From Alphaproteobacteria bacterium LSUCC0719 (lineage in GTDB: Bacteria > Pseudomonadota > Alphaproteobacteria > Puniceispirillales > Puniceispirillaceae): DNA of 64,000 nt. The position numbers were made by a program, and so were the translations under genes. Positions 1 to 10,045 of the stretch are shown piece by piece. The DNA is taken from assembly GCA_040839025.1 (NCBI GenBank), contig JBFPJN010000002.1:471963-535962 (forward strand), read 5' to 3'. Numbering within the stretch: the stretch's first letter is position 1; each line of letters starts with the position of its first letter. Below the pieces are notes generated by a model. The model had not been told where the DNA came from. It searched no databases and saw only the letters and a program-made list of their open reading frames with translations.

Positions 1-607
1 GCATCTCATAACGCCCCGGCATCCTGTCAATTGCCATACCATTTTTCCCCTGACGGGCAACAAGCGTGACTTCGCTGTCAACGGGATCTGCAGGCTGGCG
101 GCCGATCAGCCAGGTTGGCGGCAAGGCATTTGAACTGTAGGGCGGGGTGCTGGCAATCAGATGATAGTTGCTGTCCGCCAGCAGCCAGGCCGCAAGTTCC
201 GATTCGCAGCTTTCCGGCACCAGCGCCAGACCGACCCCGGCATCAAGCCGCGACCTGACAGCATCGAGATCGGCACATTCACGTATCGTCACAAGGCCTC
301 CAAAATGCCAACCTGCCACCGCCATCGCCTGATCATGCACAGCCACTTCAAGCGCGCTGTCCTGCAATGCCGTGCTTGCCGTCATCAACTGCCGCCAGAT
401 ATTCGCCACAAGCTGGCGTGGAAGATCCGGCGCTGCGGCGACAAGCCTCTCGATTACAGCCGCCTCACGTCCCGGACGATAGGCGGCCTGGCCCTGCTTT
501 GCTGCAATGATATCGCTGGCAAGCGTCATGCGTCGACGCACCAGCGCCAGAATTTCGTCATCAAGCTGGTTGATGGTGGCTCGCAGATCTGTCAGATGGT
601 CGGTCAT
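1..607 (-). CDS. Chorismate mutase (AroQ type), C-terminus cut by window edge
   Basis: About 202 N-terminal codons are visible, reading MTDHLTDLRATINQLDDEI at the start, and the frame is still open at base 1. The first 90 residues match the all-helical AroQ chorismate mutase domain: LRxxINxLDxxIxxLxxRR, then a Lys (AAKQ), then YRPGREAxVIERL. The rest resembles the second, substrate-binding-like part found in alphaproteobacterial chorismate mutase/PheA-like proteins. The enzyme converts chorismate to prephenate for Phe and Tyr synthesis in the cytoplasm. It lies 179 bp downstream of the methyltransferase gene on the same strand. Whether a prephenate dehydratase or ACT part follows cannot be seen. 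Confidence 0.8.
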   Translation of the reverse strand, partial: MTDHLTDLRATINQLDDEILALVRRRMTLASDIIAAKQGQAAYRPGREAAVIERLVAAAPDLPRQLVANIWRQLMTASTALQDSALEVAVHDQAMAVAGWHFGGLVTIRECADLDAVRSRLDAGVGLALVPESCESELAAWLLADSNYHLIASTPPYSSNALPPTWLIGRQPADPVDSEVTLVARQGKNGMAIDRMPGRYEM

Positions 608-712
608 TTGTCAGGCAATAACTTTGCAAAGGGTGGCACGGCATGATTACTGAACGGGGTGACGCGCCACATAACCGGTCAGCCTCATTCCCGATTCTGT
701 CGCGCCTCAGAT

Positions 713-721
713 TCTATAGCA
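713..721 (-). promoter_or_regulatory. Possible extended -10 promoter for the chorismate mutase gene
   Basis: Read on the minus strand the site is TGCTATAGA, a TGn extension followed by TATAGA (4-5 of 6 matches to TATAAT), about 105 bp before the chorismate mutase ATG. No good -35 lies at 16-18 bp, so this is a weak call. The rest of the 608-786 spacer shows nothing else recognisable. Confidence 0.25.
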
Positions 722-786
722 GACAGACCGCCGCCGGTACCAGACAATCGTGACAAAGGGCCTGATCGCAACCGTCAATGCCGGCA

Positions 787-1533
787 TCAATCCGGGCCTT
801 GGCGAATGGCCCCGGTCGGTCGGGGCGCAAGCTTTCGCGCGATAGCGGATGTGGCCGTGCGCTGGCGTCCCGTCTGACCGGCCGGCGCATACAGGTTCTT
901 TTCCGCCTCGATCACCAGAACGCCGCCGATAGCAGGGGACCAGTTCCGACCAAGCCGTTCGATCTGTGGACCGAATCTGAGAAACAATCCAAGGGCAGTT
1001 GGCGGAGTGAACAGGATTGTCCGCGATTCAACCGGCGTGAACCCGTGTTCCTGCAGAAGATGGCGAAGCTGGCCGCGTGAATAGGGTCTGCCATGACCAA
1101 AAGGGGTCTTTTCGGCGCGAGCCCATAACCCGTTGCGGTTTGGCACCATCACCATCACCCGTCCGGACCCGTCAAGAACACGCCAGCATTCATCGAGCAG
1201 GCGGCTGGGGTTTGGATCGAATTCCAGCGCGTGGATCAGCAACAGCCGGTCAAGCTGGACATTTTGAATTGGCAGCGCCCGGCTATCGACCAGCGTGGTG
1301 CGGGCCGGGGTCTTTCTTGGCCATCTCAGCGGACCTAGCCGCTTTGGCAAAAACGCCAGCGTGCGAAACTGATCCTCGGCCCTGAGTACCGGCGGGGCAT
1401 AGCCGATGGCCGCATTACAGGCATTGGGTGCCTCGCTCCAGAATGGGGCAACAGATCGGCGCAGTCGCATCGCGACATGCCGGCCCTGCCGGGTCTGGTA
1501 ATAGTCACGAAGCAGGCCGGCATCCTCAAACAT
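787..1533 (-). CDS. Class I SAM-dependent methyltransferase (type 11-like)
   Basis: The predicted protein has 248 aa. The middle resembles the C-terminal half of a Rossmann methyltransferase: LLIHALEFDPNPSRLLDECWRVL, then GRVMVMVPNRNGLWARAEKTPFGHGRPYS. This pattern is seen in the small methyltransferases often found beside gloB or aromatic-amino-acid genes in alphaproteobacteria. The N-terminal glycine motif is degenerate, so cofactor binding is inferred from the family and not from a visible motif. The ATG is 3 nt after the folB stop, implying translational coupling in a HAD-folB-methyltransferase operon. The substrate is unknown. The last 30 residues are Arg/Pro-rich and probably disordered. 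Confidence 0.7.
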   Translation of the reverse strand: MFEDAGLLRDYYQTRQGRHVAMRLRRSVAPFWSEAPNACNAAIGYAPPVLRAEDQFRTLAFLPKRLGPLRWPRKTPARTTLVDSRALPIQNVQLDRLLLIHALEFDPNPSRLLDECWRVLDGSGRVMVMVPNRNGLWARAEKTPFGHGRPYSRGQLRHLLQEHGFTPVESRTILFTPPTALGLFLRFGPQIERLGRNWSPAIGGVLVIEAEKNLYAPAGQTGRQRTATSAIARKLAPRPTGAIRQGPD

Positions 1534-1536
1534 TGC

Positions 1537-1893
1537 TCAGCCCATATTCGAGAGTTCATAGGCAATCTGTCGGCAATCCTCATAGGCGTCCGGCTTGGCG
1601 GTGCGAACCCGTACCGCCCGGACGCCGGCAAGCGCCGACAGCGAGTCGAAAATCCGGCGCGCAAGAGTTTCCTGAAGATCGAAATGACGTGAGGTGGCGA
1701 TATCGAGGATTGTGGTCCGAATCACATCGTAATTCAGCGCATCCTCCAGCTTGTCGGTTGTCGGTTCAGTGGATTCGGCCAGCATGATTTCGGCATCTAT
1801 CACTACAGATTGCGGCGCCAGCCTTTCGTGATCATAGGCACCAATGCGACAAGCACACTCAAGACCTTCAAGAAGAAAGCGACGATGCAGCAT
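1537..1893 (-). CDS. folB: Dihydroneopterin aldolase
   Basis: The protein has 118 aa, the usual length for FolB. It would cleave 7,8-dihydroneopterin to 6-hydroxymethyl-dihydropterin and glycolaldehyde in folate synthesis. Visible family features are the start LLEGLECACRIGAYDHER with Glu23 in the substrate-anchoring position, Tyr55 in DALNYDVI, and Lys100 in VRTAKPDAYED, the usual catalytic lysine. The ATG is 24 nt after the HAD gene stop, and the stop is 3 nt before the methyltransferase start, so all three look co-transcribed. No other folate gene is visible here. Confidence 0.85.
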   Translation of the reverse strand: MLHRRFLLEGLECACRIGAYDHERLAPQSVVIDAEIMLAESTEPTTDKLEDALNYDVIRTTILDIATSRHFDLQETLARRIFDSLSALAGVRAVRVRTAKPDAYEDCRQIAYELSNMG

Positions 1894-1917
1894 AATGGGT
1901 TGTCTCTCCTGCCATGC

Positions 1918-2868
1918 TCAGAGTGTTGCGGCAATCCAGTCCGGCGTGATCGCGCATTTGGCGATCATATCATGCGCGCCGCCTTCACTGAACAACCCGT
2001 ACCCCGTCAGCAAAACCGCCTGCATGCCAGCCGCCCGCGCGCCAAGAACATCGGTATGCAGCGTATCGCCAACCATTGCCACCCGTTTCCGCTCAAAGCG
2101 ACGGCCATAGACCTGTTCAAGTTTTGCAAACACCAGATCGAACGCCGCTGCATGCGGTTTTCCGTACCATCGCGGCTCGATAGCGGTGGCCTGCATGGCC
2201 CGCACCGCCCAATATCCCGGTTCGGCAGAGAAAAATCCCCCCAGCGGGGCGCTGATATCCGGATTGCCGACAAGCAGGTCGCACCCATCGCGCGCCAGCG
2301 CGGATTCCAGCCTCGCCTGAAGCCCGTCATCCCAGCCTGACGACCCAAGAAAGGCAAAGGTTTCGGCGCGATCAAACAGATCCGGATCCGCAGCGAAGGT
2401 CAGTTCATTGCTGCCACCAAGGGGGCGCGCAGCCGGACCGAGCGAAGCGACAACACGCCCCGACGCCACCTCCGGCAGGGCCGCCTCCAGCGCGTCCCGG
2501 CTCGACACCACCTGCGGACGGGTAATCGGCAGATCCCAGTCACGATATTTTGCCCAGCTTGCATCGGCCCCCTGACCGGCACCATTCGTCAGCACCATCA
2601 CCGCAATGTCGCGTGACGCCGCCTGTTCCAGAACCTCGTGGATGCCGTCGATCGGATTTGGCCCGACATTGATCACGCCAAAGCCGTCGAGAATCAGCGC
2701 ATCAACATGCGGCAACAGCTCGACAAGGCGGGATATCTCGCGCGGCGGTGCGGCCGGTGGGGCGGCTGACGGCATATGCGACCGCAGCGCCTCATACATC
2801 GCGATGATGTCATCAAGCGTGATGGAGTCTGGTGCCGGAATCGAAAGACCGGCAAGCGAAACGGTCAT
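1918..2868 (-). CDS. HAD-IIA (NagD-like) hydrolase
   Basis: The protein has 316 aa when started at the ATG giving MTVSLAGLSIPAPDSI; the frame is open about 32 codons further upstream but without a conserved match. HAD motif I is LILDGFGVINVGP (Asp61 as nucleophile; the +2 position is Phe63, not Asp, as in the class IIA subgroup with DxWGV-type motifs). Motif II is VLTNGA, and motif III/IV is GKPHAAAFD followed by MVGDTLHTDVLGARAAG. The sequence fits the HAD-IIA proteins related to NagD. A phosphatase or phosphodiesterase activity is likely but the substrate is unknown. It is the first gene of the folB operon. Confidence 0.75.
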   Translation of the reverse strand: MTVSLAGLSIPAPDSITLDDIIAMYEALRSHMPSAAPPAAPPREISRLVELLPHVDALILDGFGVINVGPNPIDGIHEVLEQAASRDIAVMVLTNGAGQGADASWAKYRDWDLPITRPQVVSSRDALEAALPEVASGRVVASLGPAARPLGGSNELTFAADPDLFDRAETFAFLGSSGWDDGLQARLESALARDGCDLLVGNPDISAPLGGFFSAEPGYWAVRAMQATAIEPRWYGKPHAAAFDLVFAKLEQVYGRRFERKRVAMVGDTLHTDVLGARAAGMQAVLLTGYGLFSEGGAHDMIAKCAITPDWIAATL

Positions 2869-2895
2869 GAATGTCTCTATATCTCGGTTTTGTGC

Positions 2896-2914
2896 ATCCT
2901 GGTTTGCGCAGGAT
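2896..2914. repeat. Small inverted repeat between divergent genes
   Basis: ATCCTG and CAGGAT are separated by GTTTGCG in the 117-bp spacer between the divergent HAD gene and the enolase-superfamily gene. It could be an operator or a leader hairpin. The stem is only 6 bp, so chance is possible. Confidence 0.3.
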
Positions 2915-2985
2915 ACCGAAGCGCGATTGCAGTCGCCACAGCTATATGTCAGCATCCACAGCATCCTGCCCCGGGAGAGACGCCG

Positions 2986-4206
2986 ATGCGACTCGAATCA
3001 CTGGAAACCTTTATTGTCGGCACACCGCCACCTGGCTTTGGCGGGCGTTATTTCATCTTTGTGAGACTGAAGACAGCCTGCGGGATCACCGGTGTTGGCG
3101 AAATCTATGCCGCCAGCTTTGCACCGGAAGTCGTCTGCCAGATGGCCGGCGACATGTTCCAGCGCTATCTGGAGGGCATGCCTCCTGACCGGATCGAGCA
3201 TTTCTGGCGACGGGCGCATGGATCCGGCTTTACCCACCGTCCGGACGCATCGGTCCAGGGCGTCGTCAGCGGACTGGAAATGGCCTGTTGGGACATTATT
3301 GGCAAGGCGCTTGACCGGCCCGTATATGCGCTTCTCGGGGGGCTGGTGAATGACCGGCTGCGAACCTACACCTATCTGTATCCGGACAAGGACCAGGATG
3401 CCGCCCTTTTCTACAATGATCCGCATGCCAGCGCCGAGGCTGCCGCATCCCGTGTCGCCGAGGGTTTTACCGCCGTGAAGTTCGACCCGGCCGGCCAATA
3501 TACCGTCTATGACGGGCGCATGCCCGATCTGGAGGCGTTGACCCGCAGTGAAGATTTTTGCCGTGAAATCCGCGCCGCCGTCGGCGACCGGGCCGATCTT
3601 CTGTTCGGCACCCATGGCCAGTTCACCGCCGCCGGTGCGCTGCGTCTTGCCCAGCGCCTTGAGGCCTATGATCCGCTGTGGTTTGAAGAACCCTGTCCCC
3701 CCGATATGCCGGAGGAAATGGCACGGGTGGCCGCCGGCACCTCGATCCCTGTGGCCACCGGTGAACGGCTGTGCAGCAAGTTCGAGTTTGCCCGTGTTCT
3801 GGAATGTGGCGCGGCCGCCATTCTGCAACCCAATCTTGGCCGCGCCGGCGGCATCCTCGAAGGCAAGAAAATCGCCGCAATGGCGGAGACACGCTATGTT
3901 CAGGTGGCTCCACATCTCTATTGCGGGCCTGTCGTTGCCGCGGCCAACATCCAGCTTGCCGCCTGCATTCCAAATTTCCTGATCCTGGAATCGATCGGGA
4001 AAATGGATGGCTTCCATGCCAGTCTGCTGAAAAAGCCCCTGCTGTGGGAAGATGGATATATCATTCCGCCCATCGCGCCGGGGCTTGGCGTTGAGCTTGA
4101 CGATTCGGTCGTGGCGGCACATCCATGGGGCGGCAACAGGCTGCATCTCGAGATGGGAGACGCCCCGCATGACCCAAAACGACATGATCTTTTCGGCGGC
4201 GGCTGA
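2986..4206 (+). CDS. Enolase-superfamily (mandelate racemase/galactonate dehydratase-like) enzyme
   Basis: The protein has 406 aa from the ATG preceded by GGGAGAG. The N-terminal capping domain covers about 1-125 and the barrel 130-380. Barrel-end residues are Lys165 (AVKFDP), Glu234/Glu235 (WFEEPCPP), Glu260 (VATGERL) and His310 (VAPHLYCGP), as in acid-sugar dehydratases. The usual first metal ligand Asp (DxHG in galactonate dehydratases) is replaced by Gly208 in FGTHGQF, while His210 is kept. The enzyme probably acts on a sugar acid in the cytoplasm, but the substrate cannot be assigned. It stands alone, divergent from the HAD gene, with no sugar transporter or other catabolic gene beside it. 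Confidence 0.75.
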   Translation: MRLESLETFIVGTPPPGFGGRYFIFVRLKTACGITGVGEIYAASFAPEVVCQMAGDMFQRYLEGMPPDRIEHFWRRAHGSGFTHRPDASVQGVVSGLEMACWDIIGKALDRPVYALLGGLVNDRLRTYTYLYPDKDQDAALFYNDPHASAEAAASRVAEGFTAVKFDPAGQYTVYDGRMPDLEALTRSEDFCREIRAAVGDRADLLFGTHGQFTAAGALRLAQRLEAYDPLWFEEPCPPDMPEEMARVAAGTSIPVATGERLCSKFEFARVLECGAAAILQPNLGRAGGILEGKKIAAMAETRYVQVAPHLYCGPVVAAANIQLAACIPNFLILESIGKMDGFHASLLKKPLLWEDGYIIPPIAPGLGVELDDSVVAAHPWGGNRLHLEMGDAPHDPKRHDLFGGG

Positions 4207-4241
4207 GCGTAGCTGGGCATGATGCAGACACCGCCGCCGGG

Positions 4242-4267
4242 TATCCGTCTGAAATCCTAGACGGATA
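4242..4267. repeat. Perfect 9-bp inverted repeat upstream of the rplU promoter
   Basis: TATCCGTCT and its exact complement AGACGGATA are separated by 8 nt, beginning 35 bp after the enolase-superfamily stop. No T-run follows, so a standard intrinsic terminator is not supported. The dyad ends 14 bp before the -35 of the rplU promoter, which would suit an operator or a weak transcription-end hairpin. Confidence 0.55.
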
Positions 4268-4281
4268 GCGCGATTGCGGTC

Positions 4282-4309
4282 TTGACAGCGGCGCATCGAG
4301 GCGTATATT
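4282..4309 (+). promoter_or_regulatory. Sigma70-type promoter of the rplU-rpmA operon
   Basis: A perfect TTGACA (4282-4287) and TATATT (4304-4309, 5 of 6) are separated by 16 bp. The start of transcription would be near 4316, giving a leader of about 155 nt before rplU. The leader has G/C-rich segments and could form structures, but no known riboswitch or L21 leader consensus was recognised. Confidence 0.75.
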
Positions 4310-4470
4310 CCAGCGCAATCCGCTTTGGGGTTCCAGAGCGGTATGTTTTTGTTTTCCACCCATCCGGGTAATGACAGCTGGACCGCGGCGCAGTCGGCGA
4401 CACGCTGTCAGGAGCAGGGCCGGGACACGGCCAGCAGGTGAAGGGTGCGGTAGGAACGAGGATGGAAGCC

Positions 4471-4977
4471 ATGTATGCGTTGGTAAGAACAGGCGGTAAG
4501 CAGTATCGCGTGTCAAAGGATGACACAATTCTCGTCGAGCGGATTGCCGCCGATGAAGGCGCCGAGGTTATTCTTGACGATGTCGTCATGCTTGGTGACG
4601 GCGACAAGGTGACAATCGGTACGCCGCGCGTTGATGGCGCGGCCGTCAGCGCCACCGTGATGCGCCAGACCCGTGGTCCGAAGATCATCATTTTCCGCCG
4701 CAAGCGCCGGAAAAACCATCGTCGCACCCAGGGTCACCGGCAGGATCTGACATTGCTGAAGATCAACGCGATTGCCGAGGACGGCAAGTCGCTTGCTGCC
4801 AAGGCCGCACCGAAAAAGGCTACTGCCAAGAAAGCAGAGGCCGCGCCAAAGACAGCTGCTGCCAAGAAGGCTGCACCAAAGGCGGAAGCAAAGGCAGCGC
4901 CGGCAAAGAAGGCAGCTGCGAAAAAGGCAGTGACGAAAAAGGCGACGGCAAAGAAAGCCGCCGCAAAGAAATCCTAG
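4471..4977 (+). CDS. rplU: 50S ribosomal protein L21 with long Lys/Ala-rich tail
   Basis: The first 104 residues are a normal L21: [14 protein letters not shown] at the start and [23 protein letters not shown] near the end. L21 binds 23S rRNA next to L20 in the large subunit. Residues 109-168 are an extra tail made almost only of Ala, Lys and a few Pro, Thr and Glu, in five-residue steps such as AKKAA, like histone H1 or bacterial nucleoid-protein tails. The family is normally about 103 aa, so the tail adds more than half again. The start was set at the conserved MYALV; an in-frame ATG three codons earlier (4462) has a better-placed AGG and is possible. It is co-transcribed with rpmA, 54 nt downstream. 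Confidence 0.93.
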   Translation: MYALVRTGGKQYRVSKDDTILVERIAADEGAEVILDDVVMLGDGDKVTIGTPRVDGAAVSATVMRQTRGPKIIIFRRKRRKNHRRTQGHRQDLTLLKINAIAEDGKSLAAKAAPKKATAKKAEAAPKTAAAKKAAPKAEAKAAPAKKAAAKKAVTKKATAKKAAAKKS

Positions 4978-5031
4978 GTAGTCGTCGCAATCTGGCGCGC
5001 CGGGCGCGCCGACAGCTGAAGGGAGCTGGAT

Positions 5032-5301
5032 ATGGCACATAAAAAAGCAGGTGGTAGCTCTCGTAACGGTCGTGACTCCGCCGGTCGCCGTCTTGGCGTG
5101 AAGAAGTTCGGTGGCGAATCGGTTCTGGCCGGCAATATCATCATGCGCCAGCGTGGCACCAAGGTTCATCCCGGCGACAATGTCGGCATGGGCAAGGACC
5201 ATACGCTGTTCGCCCTTGTCGAAGGCAAGGTAGCTTTCAAGGAAAAATCCGGTGGGCGCATGTTCGTGAACGTGCTGCCAGCCGCAGAGGCCGCCGAGTA
5301 A
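5032..5301 (+). CDS. rpmA: 50S ribosomal protein L27
   Basis: The 89-aa protein starts [16 protein letters not shown] and continues with [12 protein letters not shown], diagnostic for L27, which lies near the peptidyl transferase centre with its N-terminus. The Met is followed directly by the mature N-terminus, so there is no Firmicute-type cleaved extension. It follows rplU in the usual order and is preceded by AGGGAG. An intrinsic terminator lies 45 nt after its stop. Confidence 0.97.
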   Translation: MAHKKAGGSSRNGRDSAGRRLGVKKFGGESVLAGNIIMRQRGTKVHPGDNVGMGKDHTLFALVEGKVAFKEKSGGRMFVNVLPAAEAAE

Positions 5302-5346
5302 GGGCGCCGATCAACAGGATCGGACGCCGGCACCGGCGGTCTGGAC

Positions 5347-5378
5347 AAGGGGGACGACGAAGGTTGTTCCCCTTTTTT
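5347..5378 (+). terminator. Intrinsic terminator after rpmA
   Basis: AAGGGGGACGA pairs with TTGTTCCCCTT (11 positions, two G-U pairs) around a 6-nt loop, followed by a run of six T. It separates rplU-rpmA from the obg-led gene string. A second small dyad, CACCA-AGA-TGGTG, follows at 5387-5399. Confidence 0.8.
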
Positions 5379-5435
5379 GTTGCCGTCACCAAGATGGTGT
5401 TAAAAGGTAGTCAGCGCAGGGCATTAGCCAGGTAA

Positions 5436-7609
<2,174 letters not shown>

Positions 7610-7635
7610 ATGCGGCGACCGTCACAGGAGCTATG

Positions 7636-8928
7636 ATGACAGACATGTCGAAAAACAGCAGCCAGGCTGCCAGCGACCATGCGGCGTTGATTTCCGCCCT
7701 TGTCCGTGATGCGCGCGCCGCCCAGTCGGCGCTGGCGCTGTCAGCCTATGAGTTGCGAACCGCTGCACTGACAAACGCAGCTGCATTGATCCGCGGGGCG
7801 CGTGACGACATTCTGGCGCGCAATGCGCTGGATGTGACACGCGCCACCGAAAGCGGCATCGGCGCCGCCTTCATCGACCGTCTGACGCTGACGCCTGACC
7901 GGATCGAAGCCATGGCGGCAGGCCTTGAGGACATTACCGGACTTGGCGACCCGATCGGGCGCGAGCTGGCGCGCTGGACACGACCAAACGGACTCGATAT
8001 CGCGCGGGTGGCAACGCCTCTTGGGGTGATAGGCGTGATTTATGAATCGCGACCCAATGTGACTGTCGATGCGGCAGGGCTGTGTCTGATCGCCAGCAAT
8101 GCAGCGATCCTTCGCGGCGGCTCGGACAGCCGCGAGACATCTGCCTTTCTGGCTGGCCTGATGGCGGATGGGCTGGCGCAGGCCGGCCTGCCGCGCCATG
8201 CCGTGCAGATGGTGCCGACAGATGATCGCGGTGCGGTTGGCGCGATGCTGGCGGCAAATGGCGAGATCGATGTCATCATCCCACGCGGCGGCAAATCACT
8301 TGTCGAGCGCGTACAGACCGAAGCCCGCGTGCCCGTCTTCGCGCATCTCGAGGGTATCTGCCATCTTTTTGTCGATGCCGCCGCCGATCCGCAGAAAGCC
8401 GTCGACATAGCGGTCAATGCCAAAATGCGGCGCACCGGCATCTGCGGCGCGGCCGAGACAATTCTGATTGACCAGGCGGTGGCGCCGACATTGCTGCCAT
8501 CGATTGCTGAAGCCCTGCAGCAGGCCGGTTGTGAAATCCGCGGGGATGAAGCGACATGCAGCCTTGTCCCGGATGCCAGCCAGGCTGAAGAGGCAGACTG
8601 GTCGACCGAATATCTCGACAGCGTCATTTCGATTCGCGTCGTGGCGGGGCTGGAAGCCGCCATAGACCATATCGCCACCTATGGATCGCACCATACCGAC
8701 TGCATCCTTACCGAGGATGCCACCCGTGCAGAGCAGTTCCTGCAACAGGTGGACAGCGCCATTGTCATGGTCAACGCATCGACGCAATTTGCCGATGGCG
8801 GAGAATTCGGCATGGGAGCCGAGATTGGCATCGCCACTGGCCGGATGCATGCACGCGGCCCTGTCGGTGCGCATCAGCTGACCAGCTTCAAATATATCGT
8901 CAGGGGCAATGGACAGATCCGCCCCTGA
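7636..8928 (+). CDS. proA: Gamma-glutamyl phosphate reductase
   Basis: The protein has about 430 aa, the normal length. It reduces glutamyl-5-phosphate to glutamate semialdehyde with NADPH. Family marks are IYESRPNVTVDAAGLCLI, ALRGGSD-like AILRGGSDSRE, and the active-site Cys in MRRTGICGAAET. Two ATGs are adjacent (7633 and 7636); the second was chosen because AGGAG (7626-7630) is then 5 nt away instead of 2. It is the second proline-pathway gene in the operon. Its 3' end overlaps nadD by 20 nt. Confidence 0.95.
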   Translation: MTDMSKNSSQAASDHAALISALVRDARAAQSALALSAYELRTAALTNAAALIRGARDDILARNALDVTRATESGIGAAFIDRLTLTPDRIEAMAAGLEDITGLGDPIGRELARWTRPNGLDIARVATPLGVIGVIYESRPNVTVDAAGLCLIASNAAILRGGSDSRETSAFLAGLMADGLAQAGLPRHAVQMVPTDDRGAVGAMLAANGEIDVIIPRGGKSLVERVQTEARVPVFAHLEGICHLFVDAAADPQKAVDIAVNAKMRRTGICGAAETILIDQAVAPTLLPSIAEALQQAGCEIRGDEATCSLVPDASQAEEADWSTEYLDSVISIRVVAGLEAAIDHIATYGSHHTDCILTEDATRAEQFLQQVDSAIVMVNASTQFADGGEFGMGAEIGIATGRMHARGPVGAHQLTSFKYIVRGNGQIRP

Positions 8929-9592
8929 TCACGGCGCAGATCGCCGCCACCTGACACCAAGGCTGTTCCATGACCGACGGCGGCTTCGCATCGGGCTGTT
9001 CGGGGGGTCGTTCAACCCGGCGCATGAAGGCCATCTTCATCTGTCGGACCTGGCCCAGCGGCAGCTTCGACTTGACGAGCTGTGGTGGCTTGTCAGCCCG
9101 CAGAACCCGCTGAAGGATGAAGCTGGCATGGCCCGTCTGCCGGTTCGGCTCGCCGGGGCGCGACGGCTTGTTTCTGGCCGGCGGCGCGTGCGGATCATCG
9201 CGCCGGAGGTCGATTTTCGCTCAAGCCTGACATTCCGGACATTGCAGCATCTTCGCGCCCGTTGTCCCGGACACAGCTTTATCTGGCTGATGGGGGCAGA
9301 CAATCTGGTCGGGTTCGCGAACTGGCAGCGGCATGATGTCATCGCCGAAACCATGCCCATTGCGGTGATTGACAGGCCGGGCTATTCTTACTCTGCGTTG
9401 AAAGCAGGAGCCGCGCTTCTGCGCCACCGGACAACGCCGCGGCAGATGGCCAGAAATCTGGCATTATCCGGCCGAAGCGCAAAAGGGTGGTGTTTCATCG
9501 CTGGGCGCCGGCACCATGCGTCGGCAACAGCACTGCGGCAGGCGCGGCAACGGGCAGAGCAGCAGTGCGCAAAACTGGAGAGAAACGATTAG
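8909..9592 (+). CDS. nadD: Nicotinate-nucleotide adenylyltransferase
   Basis: The 227-aa protein makes nicotinate adenine dinucleotide from NaMN and ATP in NAD synthesis. The nucleotidyltransferase signature is GLFGGSFNPAHEGH (31-42), with WWLVSPQNPLK in the NadD substrate region, WLMGADNLVGFANW, and ASATALR near the end in place of the common ISSTxIR. About 26 residues precede the conserved core; no later in-frame ATG is available. The start lies 20 nt inside proA. Confidence 0.93.
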   Translation: MDRSAPDHGADRRHLTPRLFHDRRRLRIGLFGGSFNPAHEGHLHLSDLAQRQLRLDELWWLVSPQNPLKDEAGMARLPVRLAGARRLVSGRRRVRIIAPEVDFRSSLTFRTLQHLRARCPGHSFIWLMGADNLVGFANWQRHDVIAETMPIAVIDRPGYSYSALKAGAALLRHRTTPRQMARNLALSGRSAKGWCFIAGRRHHASATALRQARQRAEQQCAKLERND

Positions 9593-9596
9593 CAGA

Positions 9597-9962
9597 ATGC
9601 AATCGAATCCGGATCCCGACCAGATCCTGGAATTGGTCACTTCCTCCCTAGATAGCGATAAAGCTGAAGACGTTGTTGCCATCCCGTTACAGGGCAAATC
9701 GTCCATGGCTGACCATATGGTCATTGCCAGTGGCACTTCATCGCGTCAGGTGGCGGCAATGGCCGAACATCTCGAACGCCGACTGAAGCAGGCTGGCGTC
9801 GAGGTTCTCGGGCTTGAAGGCATGCGGCAGGCCGACTGGGTGCTGATTGACGCGAATGACGTCATCATCCACCTGTTCCGTCCCGAGGTTCGTGAATTTT
9901 ACGGGCTTGAACGGATGTGGGCCAATGATGGGCCGCAGGAGACCGTTACCGTCAGCAGCTGA
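9597..9962 (+). CDS. rsfS: Ribosomal silencing factor RsfS
   Basis: The 121-aa protein has the RsfS/Iojap core: LVTSSLDSDKAEDVVAIPL, then DHMVIASGTSSRQVAAMAEHL and GMRQADWVLIDANDVIIHLF. RsfS binds L14 and blocks subunit joining when nutrients are short. The ATG at 9597 is 4 nt after the nadD stop but has no close Shine-Dalgarno. A GGAG at 9577-9580 instead sits 7 nt before an in-frame ATT (9588-9590) that overlaps the nadD stop, so a rare ATT start three codons upstream is possible. Confidence 0.93.
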   Translation: MQSNPDPDQILELVTSSLDSDKAEDVVAIPLQGKSSMADHMVIASGTSSRQVAAMAEHLERRLKQAGVEVLGLEGMRQADWVLIDANDVIIHLFRPEVREFYGLERMWANDGPQETVTVSS

Positions 9963-10045
9963 CGCTGGGACGAAAACTGGAATCATGTTGTCCTGCGCGC
10001 TGGCGGGACGGGCTGGCCATGGTGCCGGTGTCATGGCGTAATCTG

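Noticed and set aside
2998..4359. A 453-codon open frame antisense to the enolase-superfamily gene, crossing the rplU promoter
   Set aside because: The plus-strand gene has clear active-site motifs, and the antisense frame would also read through the promoter and dyad.
4796..4974. Separate histone-like gene fused or overlapping rplU
   Set aside because: The Lys/Ala segment is in frame with L21 and has no start codon or ribosome site of its own.
5387..5399. Second terminator or operator before obg (CACCA-AGA-TGGTG)
   Set aside because: The 5-bp stem is short, has no T-run and could be chance.
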